A stretch of DNA of 39,632 bases. Origin: a virus. Below, one piece after another: positions 15,021 to 23,025 of this stretch. The DNA is taken from positions 1 through 39,632 of the IMG/VR virus record IMGVR_UViG_3300028844_005431. One strand, written 5' to 3'. The position numbers and the translations under genes were made by a program. A model generated the notes under the pieces. It worked only from the letters and a program-made list of their open reading frames with translations. It did not search any database and was not told the origin of the DNA. Each line of letters starts with the position of its first letter. Within the stretch, counting starts at the first letter, position 1.

Positions 15021-15757
15021 ACAAATTTTCTTTTAAAGAATACAAAACAATTTTAAATTTTATCAAAGATAACTATCAAATTATAGACTATTCTGATGTT
15101 ACTGATAATACTAATTCTTTTGCTATTGTACGGCATGATGTAGAGTTTTCACCTCATAGAGCTTTAGATATTGCTAAGATAGACAAGGAGCTTGGGATTA
15201 AATCGTCTTACTTTTTTCAGATTAGAAATAATTGTTATAACTCTTTATCGGGAGAAAATATTAATATCATAAAAAAAATCAGTAACTTAGGACATCATAT
15301 TGGAGCACATATAAATACTTCTCAATTTAATTCTCAAAATTCATTAGAATCTTTTGTAGTAGAAGATATAGAAACTTTATCTAAGTACACTAATCTTAAT
15401 GTGGATAGGTTTTCATTTCATAGACCAAAACCATATCAGTTGAGGGAATATATTAAAATTAATGGGTATATAAATGCATATGACGATAAATATTTTCACT
15501 ATTATGATAAAATACAACCAAAAAAATTAAGAGTTAAGTATATTGCTGATTCAAATAATAATTGGAAATATGGTTACCCATTGAATTTGAATGTTGATGA
15601 AGTTGATAAATTACAATTACTAACACATCCATTTTCTTGGACAAAAAAAGGTCTAGATAACTATGATAATTTTAAAAGTGTCATCGATGAGAAAACAAAA
15701 GAAATGGTTAATAGTTTTAATAGTGAAACAAAATCTTTCCCAACGGAGTTACTGTGA
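15017..15757 (+). CDS. Polysaccharide deacetylase-like protein
   Basis: A 246-residue protein resembling the carbohydrate esterase 4/NodB group. RHDVEFSPHRAL gives H40-D41-V (the first metal-binding aspartate motif), DKELGIKSSYFFQIRNN is the typical following helix-strand, and GHHIGAHIN is the second histidine motif. Later SFHRPKPY and LLTHPFSW fit the remaining barrel strands. It may remove an N-acetyl or other acyl group from a sugar before the ATP-grasp ligase acts. The variant is divergent, so the acyl group and whether it acts on a free nucleotide-sugar are unknown. It overlaps both neighbours by 4 bases. Confidence 0.75.
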   Translation: MNKFSFKEYKTILNFIKDNYQIIDYSDVTDNTNSFAIVRHDVEFSPHRALDIAKIDKELGIKSSYFFQIRNNCYNSLSGENINIIKKISNLGHHIGAHINTSQFNSQNSLESFVVEDIETLSKYTNLNVDRFSFHRPKPYQLREYIKINGYINAYDDKYFHYYDKIQPKKLRVKYIADSNNNWKYGYPLNLNVDEVDKLQLLTHPFSWTKKGLDNYDNFKSVIDEKTKEMVNSFNSETKSFPTELL

Positions 15758-16545
15758 AAAAAAATGTTTTATTTTGGATAGGTGTTAAAAGTAAAAGTGA
15801 TTTGATGCTTAAAAAACATGGTCAATTTGAGTACTTAGAAATATCAAAATTATCATGGAAATATTGGTGTGATAAAAATAATGTTATATTTTATGAATAC
15901 AAAGAATCATCAGAATCCGATACAGGTAAACATAGAGTTACTTGGACTAGGTGGTTTGATGTATTTAATCAATTAAACCAATCCAATATACAATATAATA
16001 AAATAGCTGTAATTGATGGTCATAACATAGTTAGATGGGATACCCCTAACTTTTTTAATTTAACTAATGGCAAGATAACCGCTTTTAGATCATTAGAAAA
16101 TTTAAAATGGCTTTATCAAGCTGTTCAAGGATATAAGAAATTATTTAATAATTACAAATTTGATACAACAAAATACATAAGCACCGGTTTTCAAATTTTT
16201 GATAAAGATCATGAAAAGTTTTTATTGGAATTAAAGGATTTTTACTACGAAAATAATCAAAAGATATTAGAATTACAAAAAACTGTACATAGAGGAACAG
16301 ATCAAACGCCTTATAACTATTTACTTCAAATTAAAAATATTAAAGTAGATTCATTACCAGCTCCATATTTGTTAACTCACTTGAACAGATTTGATTGGTT
16401 TAAATATAACTGGCAATTAAATGAAGATAAAACTCCTTACTTTATAAAATATGGGTATATTTGGGCTTTTAGTGGATTTGATAGAACTTTGAGAAATGAT
16501 TTGATGAAACAGGTGTGGGATTCGGTAAAACATAAATATGAGTAA
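15754..16545 (+). CDS. GT8-like glycosyltransferase with altered DxD
   Basis: A 263-residue protein of the GT8-like GT-A group and paralogue of the next gene. Shared landmarks are the WKYWCDxN segment, ISTGFQIFDK, RGTDQTPYNYL and a C-terminal FSGF. At the metal-binding position, where the neighbour has VDADT, it has IDGHN (D88-G-H90), so the DxD is changed. It may use a histidine as the metal ligand, have another donor, or be inactive. It overlaps the deacetylase-like gene by 4 bases and the paralogue by 8. The donor sugar is unknown. Confidence 0.7.
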   Translation: MKKNVLFWIGVKSKSDLMLKKHGQFEYLEISKLSWKYWCDKNNVIFYEYKESSESDTGKHRVTWTRWFDVFNQLNQSNIQYNKIAVIDGHNIVRWDTPNFFNLTNGKITAFRSLENLKWLYQAVQGYKKLFNNYKFDTTKYISTGFQIFDKDHEKFLLELKDFYYENNQKILELQKTVHRGTDQTPYNYLLQIKNIKVDSLPAPYLLTHLNRFDWFKYNWQLNEDKTPYFIKYGYIWAFSGFDRTLRNDLMKQVWDSVKHKYE

Positions 16546-17278
16546 AAATATAGTTTTTATAGTTAATTTATCAGAAGATAAAAAACCAGGAAGGGATAAG
16601 CCTTACAACTACTCCGTTAAAAGTTGGAAATATTGGTGTGATATTAATGATTGTGAATTGTTCGTTTTAACAAATCGTATATATCCAGAGGATTATATGA
16701 ACGCTAATTGGCATAAACTATTTGTATTTCAATTGCTGGATAGTAGTGGTGTTGATTATAATCAAGTTTTAATTGTTGATGCTGATACAATAATACATCC
16801 TGATGCTCCTGATATTTTTAAGCTAACGGATGATAAATTTTGTGTTGTGCGTAGTTACGGTAGTTATGATTGGATGTGTAGAAGTATAGAAAATTATAAA
16901 AAACACATGTTTCCTGATATTAATGTACCTTATTTTGAATATTTTAATTCGGGTGTAATATTATGTAACAAAAAACATAAAAAATTTTATGAAAAAATAA
17001 TAAATTTTTACTTGACTAATAGAGAAAATATAGTTAAATTACAAGAAACATATCAAGTTGGAACGGATCAACCTATATTAAATTTTTTTGTTAAGCAAGA
17101 AAAGATTGAGTATAAACAACTTGACTACGAGTGGAATATGCAAGATATGAATAGATTTGAGATTTTAGATGATGAGTTGACTTTTACTAAACTTGGTTGG
17201 ATTTATCATTTCAATGGTATACCAGATGATTTAAGAAATCATATGATGAAAAAAACACAAGAAGAGTTAGATTTATGA
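16538..17278 (+). CDS. GT8-like glycosyltransferase (intact DxD)
   Basis: A 246-residue GT-A enzyme. D81-A-D83 (VDADTII) is the metal-binding motif, FNSGVILCN the following conserved asparagine segment, GTDQPILN the acceptor-side aspartate and GWIYHFNG the C-terminal histidine ligand. This order is that of GT8 and GT8-like retaining transferases of the glycogenin and LPS galactosyl/glucosyltransferase type. It is a tandem paralogue of the preceding gene (WKYWCD shared). Donor and acceptor are unknown. Confidence 0.75.
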   Translation: MSKNIVFIVNLSEDKKPGRDKPYNYSVKSWKYWCDINDCELFVLTNRIYPEDYMNANWHKLFVFQLLDSSGVDYNQVLIVDADTIIHPDAPDIFKLTDDKFCVVRSYGSYDWMCRSIENYKKHMFPDINVPYFEYFNSGVILCNKKHKKFYEKIINFYLTNRENIVKLQETYQVGTDQPILNFFVKQEKIEYKQLDYEWNMQDMNRFEILDDELTFTKLGWIYHFNGIPDDLRNHMMKKTQEELDL

Positions 17279-18135
17279 AAATATCAGTTTTAATACCAAC
17301 TAGACAAAGAACAGATGTTTTATATCGAGGGGTGGATTCGGTTATAAATCAAGCACATGATATATCAAATTTAGAATTAATATTTAGATTTGATGAAGAC
17401 GATGATTATGCTTTAAGTGAGTGTATGAAATACTATCAAGTAGAACCTACAAATACTATTGATAAATCAGCTGATTTTAAATGGGGCAATTCAGATTTTA
17501 AAGTTATAGAAACCTTTTCTAAGAAACATAGTATATCTATGAGGTTTATCGTTGGTAAACGGCATGGATATGTTCTTTTAAATAGATACTATGATGAGAT
17601 GTGTTTTATGTCTACTGGCGAATATCTTTTAATATGGACAGATGATATGATTTTATTAGATAATGACAGATATGATGGGTGGGATACTCTTGTTAATGAA
17701 GGAAAGGATCAAATCTATTTGTTTACATTTGATTGGCAAGATGGTTATCCAAGAATAGTACCTAGAAAATTTTATGAATTAAATAATAGATTATCTCCTA
17801 ATGTTTTAGATGATAGATATTGGATAGAAGTTATGAAAACCGTAGACATCCATGTTGGTTTGGGTTGGAAAGCAAATCACCATTGTCAATGGGATAACAA
17901 TGAGCCTTTAATTGACGGTAAAGACATAACCGCATCTGAGGGTAGAGGTAGCTTTATAAAACACAGAAGGAGTACTGCTGGCAACGACTGGCAATTCTTT
18001 GATATTGAAGATTTAAATAGGATTAAACACTATTTGGATGAAAACCCAAATCATACAAAAACAAGTCAAAAACATAATCCTGAAAACTTTTTCGGACAAG
18101 ATTTAAACAAACATCCAGATTGTTGGGAGATTTAA
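17275..18135 (+). CDS. Glycosyltransferase family 2-like
   Basis: A 286-residue GT-A protein opening with KISVLIPTRQRTDVLYRGVDSV, the usual GT2 first strand and helix, then LELIFRFDEDDDYAL and LLIWTDDMILL, which supplies an acidic metal-binding pair. The C-terminal part (GSFIKHRRSTAGND, HKHPDCWEI) has no motif I can assign. It overlaps the GT8-like gene by 4 bases and is 1 base from the cupin gene. The region is rich in asparagine and lysine codons, reflecting the AT-rich DNA. Confidence 0.75.
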   Translation: MKISVLIPTRQRTDVLYRGVDSVINQAHDISNLELIFRFDEDDDYALSECMKYYQVEPTNTIDKSADFKWGNSDFKVIETFSKKHSISMRFIVGKRHGYVLLNRYYDEMCFMSTGEYLLIWTDDMILLDNDRYDGWDTLVNEGKDQIYLFTFDWQDGYPRIVPRKFYELNNRLSPNVLDDRYWIEVMKTVDIHVGLGWKANHHCQWDNNEPLIDGKDITASEGRGSFIKHRRSTAGNDWQFFDIEDLNRIKHYLDENPNHTKTSQKHNPENFFGQDLNKHPDCWEI

Positions 18136-18136
18136 G

Positions 18137-18568
18137 ATGAAATTTTTATATTCAAAAGTAGAACCAAATAAACTATTGCATATTATACACAAGGTTGATG
18201 AGTTTTACACAATAGAAGATGGGCATAGAAGGGATATAGTTGGTGATGATTCATTCATTCAATTATCTTCTATGAACATGGAGAAGGGACATACATTCAG
18301 ACCTCATCAACACATTTGGAAATCGGGTGAGAAGGAAGTAATTGCACAAGAATCTTGGGTTGTTATAAAGGGTAGTGTTGAATGTCATTTCTATGACACG
18401 GATGGTGAGTTATTAGGTAAGCCTGTGCTTAATGTTGGTGATTGTTCCATAACACTAGGTGGTGGTCATAATTACTTAATATTAGAACATGATACATTAG
18501 TTTATGAATACAAAACAGGACCATATAAGGGACAGAAATTAGATAAGGTGTTTTTAGATGAGTTATAA
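18137..18568 (+). CDS. Cupin-domain protein
   Basis: A 143-residue single cupin. H57 and H59 in FRPHQH, an acidic residue near 67-72 (EKEVIAQE) and H111 in GGGHNYL match the metal-binding residues of the cupin barrel; WVVIKGSVECHFYD is the central strand pair. Cupins in such loci are often sugar isomerases, or proteins like WbuC whose role is not known. TGGGAG before the ATG is a good ribosome-binding site. It overlaps the FkbM-type gene by 11 bases. A sugar isomerisation or regulatory role is possible. Confidence 0.8.
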   Translation: MKFLYSKVEPNKLLHIIHKVDEFYTIEDGHRRDIVGDDSFIQLSSMNMEKGHTFRPHQHIWKSGEKEVIAQESWVVIKGSVECHFYDTDGELLGKPVLNVGDCSITLGGGHNYLILEHDTLVYEYKTGPYKGQKLDKVFLDEL

Positions 18569-19244
18569 TACAGAAAAAGATATAGATAAAAGTTATTTTA
18601 GAGATAAAATAGATAAAGAGAATCCAACAATATTTGATGTTGGAACTTTTGATGGAAATGATTGTTTAGATTTTTTAAATATATTTGATAAACCAAAAAT
18701 ATATGCCTTTGAGGCTGATAAAAGGTCTGTTGATATATTCAAAAAACATGTCGGTAGTGCGAAAATTAATCTAATACAAACTGCTTTATCTGATGTCAAT
18801 GGTGAGATAGAGTTTTATCAAAGTGAAAGTGAAACTCGTAGACATACGAGGTATGATTATGAAAAGACATGGAGTGCTTCTGGTTCAGTTAAAAAACCAG
18901 ATAATCATTTAAATGTATTTCCTGATGTTCAGTTTGAGTTGAGTAAAGTTAAGTCAACTAAATTAGATACATGGATGTTAGGTAAAAATATTGATTTGAT
19001 TGATATAATGTGGGTAGATGTAAATGGTGGTGAAGAAGAGTTTTTATCAGGTGGGTTAGAAACCATAAGTAATAGTGTTCATTACCTTTATATAGAGTTT
19101 AACGGTGTCGGCAATAAAAAACTTTATGAGAATTGTTACACTACAGAAGATATAAAAGATATTTTGCCTAATTTTAAGGAATTAGGTGTTTATAATTTTA
19201 TGGGTAATTTTGGAAATATATTATTAAGGAATACTACTTTATGA
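18558..19244 (+). CDS. FkbM-family methyltransferase
   Basis: A 228-residue SAM-dependent methyltransferase. PTIFDVGTFDGND (about 23-35) is the SAM-binding loop, KIYAFEADKRSVDIF the acidic residue that binds the ribose, ALSDVNGEIEFY the post-motif strand, and IDIMWVDVNGGEEEFLSGG the FkbM catalytic region (usual form: lKiDveGaE..vl.G). FkbM enzymes O-methylate sugars and other hydroxyl groups. It probably caps or decorates a glycan unit. It overlaps the cupin gene by 11 bases and the DegT-like gene by 4. Confidence 0.85.
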   Translation: MSYNTEKDIDKSYFRDKIDKENPTIFDVGTFDGNDCLDFLNIFDKPKIYAFEADKRSVDIFKKHVGSAKINLIQTALSDVNGEIEFYQSESETRRHTRYDYEKTWSASGSVKKPDNHLNVFPDVQFELSKVKSTKLDTWMLGKNIDLIDIMWVDVNGGEEEFLSGGLETISNSVHYLYIEFNGVGNKKLYENCYTTEDIKDILPNFKELGVYNFMGNFGNILLRNTTL

Positions 19245-19831
19245 GTTGGACATCAGTAGGTGATTTTGAAACAGATGTTTCACAATATTTTGGAGCAAGT
19301 TACGGTATTGCTATAGATAGTTGCACACATGGCATTGAGTTGTGCTTACGATATCTTGATGTGGATGAATTAATTATACCAAAGAGGACTTATATATCTA
19401 TACCATTTCTTTCTAATAAACTTAATATACCATTAGTGTGGAAGGATGAAAATTGGGAAGATTACTATGAAATAGGTAATACAGGAGTTTATGATGCTGC
19501 TGTTCTTTGGAAAGAAAATAGTTATATACCAAACACATTTATGTGCTTAAGTTTTCAATTTCAAAAACATTTGAGTCTTGGTAGGGGTGGTATGATATTA
19601 ACAGATAATAAAAACGCTTATAATAAACTAAAAAAAATGTCTTATGATGGTAGAGAACCTGATGTGCCTTGGAGAGAACAAAATATAGATACAATAGGGT
19701 ATCATTATTATATGACTCCCGAAACAGCTCAACTAGGACTTGATAAATTACCAAGCGCCATTAAAATCAAACCGAGACAATGGGTAGTTGAAGATTGGCC
19801 AGATTTAACTAAAATGGAGATATTTAAATGA
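19241..19831 (+). CDS. Short DegT/DnrJ/EryC1-family PLP protein
   Basis: A 196-residue protein aligned with the large domain of sugar aminotransferases. The Schiff-base lysine is present (K109 in SFQFQKHLSLGRGGM), as are the cofactor phosphate loop IDSCTHGIEL (25-34), the strand IIPKRTYIS and D85 (YDAA), equivalent to the residue that holds the pyridine nitrogen. Normal members have about 370-390 residues, so the C-terminal small domain is largely missing, and the loop between D85 and K109 is short. Unlike the ColD-like protein it keeps the lysine, so transaminase activity is possible. Overlaps of 4 bases on both sides indicate that the gene is intact as it stands. Confidence 0.8.
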   Translation: MSWTSVGDFETDVSQYFGASYGIAIDSCTHGIELCLRYLDVDELIIPKRTYISIPFLSNKLNIPLVWKDENWEDYYEIGNTGVYDAAVLWKENSYIPNTFMCLSFQFQKHLSLGRGGMILTDNKNAYNKLKKMSYDGREPDVPWREQNIDTIGYHYYMTPETAQLGLDKLPSAIKIKPRQWVVEDWPDLTKMEIFK

Positions 19832-20799
19832 AAAGAAAAGCTTTTATAACGGGTATTGCTGGACAAGATGGTAGTTATCTTGCTGAATTATTATTAGAAA
19901 AAGACTATGATGTATATGGAATAGTAAGAAGAAATTCTACTCCAGAAAATCAACACAATAGAATAGATCATATTGAATCTGATTTAAATTTAGAGTATGG
20001 AGATTTATTAGATGTAAGTTCATTAGAGAGAATGATTAAAGTTATACAACCTAATGAAATATACAATATAGCTGCTCAAAGTCATGTTAGGATTAGCTTT
20101 GATATTCCACAATTTACTGTACAAACAAATGCTCTTGGTTTATTAAATATGCTAGAAGGTTGGAGAAATAACTGTCCTACTGCTAGATTTTATCAAGCAT
20201 CTTCTTCAGAGATGTTTGGTCGTACTGTAGATGAGGATGGTTATCAGAGAGAAACTACAAAGATGGAGCCGACAAGCACTTACGGTTGTACAAAGGTGTT
20301 TGGGTATAATATGGTTAAACATTATCGACATGCTTATGGTTTATTTGGTGCTAATGGTATTTTATTTAATCACGAATCTCCAAGACGAGGTGCTAATTTT
20401 GTTACCAATAAGGTTGTCAAGGCAGCTGTTAGAATTAAATTGGGAATGCAAGATAAATTAGTTTTAGGTAACATGGATGCTTATCGTGATTGGGGACATT
20501 CAAAGGATTATGTTAAGGCTATGCACATGATTATAAATCATAATGTAGCAGACGATTTTGTCTGTGCTACTGGAGTTACAAATTCAGTTCGTGATATGTG
20601 TAAATATGTTTTTGATAAATTGGATTTAAATTATAAAGATTATGTAACACAAAATCCAAAATATATGAGAGCTGAAGAACTAAAGTATCTAAAGGGTGAT
20701 TCTACTAAGATTAGAAAAACTCTTGGATGGAAGCCAAAATATACATTTGAAACCTTGATGGATGATATGATTGAGCATTGGAGAAAATATTATGAATAA
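19828..20799 (+). CDS. gmd: GDP-mannose 4,6-dehydratase (first copy)
   Basis: A 323-residue extended SDR that converts GDP-mannose to GDP-4-keto-6-deoxymannose, the entry step to colitose, fucose, perosamine and rhamnose. GMD landmarks are ITGIAGQDGSYL (7-18), NIAAQSHVRISF, QASSSEMFG (123-131), Y152-x3-K156 in STYGCTK, and LFNHESPRRGANFVT. The usual YPRSPYxxAK is replaced by a PTSTYGCTK form, whereas the copy at 23025 has the canonical wording. It overlaps neighbouring genes on both sides. The product would feed the ColD-like enzyme at 9378. Confidence 0.92.
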   Translation: MKRKAFITGIAGQDGSYLAELLLEKDYDVYGIVRRNSTPENQHNRIDHIESDLNLEYGDLLDVSSLERMIKVIQPNEIYNIAAQSHVRISFDIPQFTVQTNALGLLNMLEGWRNNCPTARFYQASSSEMFGRTVDEDGYQRETTKMEPTSTYGCTKVFGYNMVKHYRHAYGLFGANGILFNHESPRRGANFVTNKVVKAAVRIKLGMQDKLVLGNMDAYRDWGHSKDYVKAMHMIINHNVADDFVCATGVTNSVRDMCKYVFDKLDLNYKDYVTQNPKYMRAEELKYLKGDSTKIRKTLGWKPKYTFETLMDDMIEHWRKYYE

Positions 20800-21463
20800 A
20801 TTTACTGGCCATGAAATTAGTTTATTTCAAAATTTTATATGTACTAAGGAATTTAGATTAAACTTGTTAAAAAAAGTTTTACCTGTTTGGGCTGATGTTA
20901 TTAATCCATATCCAGTTATAATCAATTACGATACTGATATCTATGCTGATGAAGTCCGTTCTTTATATGAAAAGTATATAGAGAACTTACATTTTCAACA
21001 AGATTTAAATCGTGATTGGGGTGCACCTATTTTAGATTTTTTTTCAATAACAGATTCACCTTATATTCTATATCTATGTGAAGATTATCAATTTTCTGAT
21101 GAACTTACTCGTGATAAATTTTCTGAAATATTTGATGAATATAAAGAAAATAATTGTGGGCATTTGATGTTGACAAGAGTTTGGAAATATGCTGAAGAGC
21201 ATTGGCATAAAAATTCTAAGAGGGGTAAAAACTTGTGGTTGTTTCATTCATCGGAGTCTCCTTACTGGCAATTTGCAGCTGCTGGTTTGTTTGAACGGGA
21301 GGTGTATAAACAAGCGGTTGGTGAAACCATAGGTTCTGGTCCTGGTATGATAGGTATAGATAAACTTGAACAATCGGGTTTAACACAAAGAGATATGATG
21401 TGTTGTTGTTTAACTGATATACTGATGACACATGAACAACCAAGTGGAACTAGTGAGAGGTAA
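20792..21463 (+). CDS. Probable glycosyltransferase, GT2-like
   Basis: A 223-residue protein. The ATG at 20792 lies 8 bases after TTGGAGAA (20776-20783), and the frame upstream has no better site. INPYPVIINYDTDIYADEV, LHFQQDLNRDWGAPILDFFSI and SPYILYLCEDYQF resemble the GT-A fold in which a LYLxEDxxF strand positions the metal. The rest (HLMLTRVWKYAEEHW, GSGPGMIGIDKL) is not recognised. The call is based on this partial likeness plus location among glycosyltransferases. It overlaps gmd by 8 bases. Confidence 0.6.
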   Translation: MNKFTGHEISLFQNFICTKEFRLNLLKKVLPVWADVINPYPVIINYDTDIYADEVRSLYEKYIENLHFQQDLNRDWGAPILDFFSITDSPYILYLCEDYQFSDELTRDKFSEIFDEYKENNCGHLMLTRVWKYAEEHWHKNSKRGKNLWLFHSSESPYWQFAAAGLFEREVYKQAVGETIGSGPGMIGIDKLEQSGLTQRDMMCCCLTDILMTHEQPSGTSER

Positions 21464-21466
21464 TAC

Positions 21467-22027
21467 ATGGAATACATTTTAAGAACTGAAGATGAATATA
21501 TAGAATACGGTGGTGTTTCAATAAATAAAGCTGCTGTTGAATTTATAGAAAGTATATTGGATAATGGTAAAACTATATTGGAATTAGGAAGTGGTCCAGG
21601 TTCAACTGTAGGTTTGGGTAAAATTTATAATTTATATTCCGTTGAAAATCAACCCGAATGGTTTGATAGGTATTCAAAATATACAACCTATATAAATTGT
21701 AGAAGTAAATCATATGATGAAACTTATACAAAACCCAATGGTTTTTTAAACGATAAAGCTTGGTATCATCCAGACGATTTGTTTTCAAATTTACCAAATA
21801 GTTATGATTTAATTTTAGTTGATGGACCAGGTGGTTTTTCACATGGTTGGGGACGAGGTGGTTTTTATAAACACATTGATAAATTTAATACTGATGTTCC
21901 AATTATCTTTGATGATATAAATAGAGATGAAGAAAGTGAATTGATGAAAAGGGTATCGGAATATATTGACAGACCTTACAAATATTTAGAAACGGATTTT
22001 GAAAACGAAATTGGCTATATATTATGA
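21467..22027 (+). CDS. Class I SAM-dependent methyltransferase
   Basis: A 186-residue methyltransferase-like protein. ILELGSGPGSTVGLG (about 39-53) is the SAM-binding glycine loop, LYSVENQPEWFDRY the ribose-binding strand, and DLILVDGPGGFSHGWGRGGF the motif after the fourth strand, where the DGP wording is common in small O-methyltransferases of glycan clusters. IIFDDINRD completes the fold. The methyl acceptor is unknown; a sugar hydroxyl is likely from context. It overlaps the next gene by 4 bases. Confidence 0.75.
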   Translation: MEYILRTEDEYIEYGGVSINKAAVEFIESILDNGKTILELGSGPGSTVGLGKIYNLYSVENQPEWFDRYSKYTTYINCRSKSYDETYTKPNGFLNDKAWYHPDDLFSNLPNSYDLILVDGPGGFSHGWGRGGFYKHIDKFNTDVPIIFDDINRDEESELMKRVSEYIDRPYKYLETDFENEIGYIL

Positions 22028-23025
22028 CTAAATTGACCAGAAGGTATGTAATAGGAACTCATGTAATGTGGTTTGAAATCGAAATGTATAATGATTTCAT
22101 AAACGGAATGGTGAATTTATTAGAAACCGTAGAGAATAAAGAGAATGTAACTATTGATTTGTGTTTTAATATGCTACAACACTTTGAAAAAGTTGATACC
22201 AACATGATTAAGAAACATGAGTTGTATATAAAATTTAAAAAAGGTGTTGCTACATTAGAACAAATGGGATTTTGGGTTAACTATGAAGTAAAAGATAAAG
22301 AAGATGAATTTTATTTTCATACTGATTATAGAAGAGATTTGAATTACAACTATTGTAAGAAAGTAGATTATGTAATGTGGGGTGAAACCGACAGTTTCTT
22401 TCCAAGAGAAGCATTTCAAGTGATAGAAACATTGGCTAACTACACGGATGAACAAGGAATACATAAATATCTACTGAGTTTTTCAGATAGAAAAATGTGG
22501 GATGCTAGTTGGGATCCATTAGTTCATGTTGATTATCGAGATGTTAAGTTTATAGATGATGATAACGGACATCTATATACTAATCAAGCTAAATCACAAT
22601 TATCTATAGAAGAGATGAATAAAATAAATGATAGAGCCGAAGATTTTGATTTTTCATATATAACTAACCCAAAAATAAGTGGAGCTTGTTTGGTATTATC
22701 AACGGACTTAATTAAGTTTGGTGTAAACATACCACCATGTATGTTATATAATGACGATGAGGGCTTATCTATAATGTCTCAGAAGTTATTAGGGCAAAAC
22801 TATTTACAGTTTGTATGTCAAAATATATTACATGTTCACGCTAGGAGACATCCACAAAAGAGAATGTATGTTAAGGATGAAGATAATCCACATTCTTTTC
22901 TGAATAAAAAGAATAATAATTTTCAAAAGTTTTTAAAAATGTCAAAAGAAAATATACAGACTCTTGCGACTGGTAATGGAAAATTTAAAGAGTATAACGA
23001 TTTACAACAAATATTGGAGATATGA
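22024..23025 (+). CDS. Probable glycosyltransferase (GT-A like), family not assigned
   Basis: A 333-residue protein. An N-terminal strand RRYVIGTHVMWFEIEMYNDFI is followed by YVMWGETDSFFP, which holds an acidic pair at the place of a DxD motif, and by a KISGACLVLSTDLIKFG segment. A second acidic run, YNDDEGLSIM, lies near the catalytic-base position of GT2 enzymes. I cannot match it to a named family, and the glycosyltransferase call is an inference from these features and its neighbours. It ends on the start region of the second gmd. Confidence 0.5.
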   Translation: MTKLTRRYVIGTHVMWFEIEMYNDFINGMVNLLETVENKENVTIDLCFNMLQHFEKVDTNMIKKHELYIKFKKGVATLEQMGFWVNYEVKDKEDEFYFHTDYRRDLNYNYCKKVDYVMWGETDSFFPREAFQVIETLANYTDEQGIHKYLLSFSDRKMWDASWDPLVHVDYRDVKFIDDDNGHLYTNQAKSQLSIEEMNKINDRAEDFDFSYITNPKISGACLVLSTDLIKFGVNIPPCMLYNDDEGLSIMSQKLLGQNYLQFVCQNILHVHARRHPQKRMYVKDEDNPHSFLNKKNNNFQKFLKMSKENIQTLATGNGKFKEYNDLQQILEI

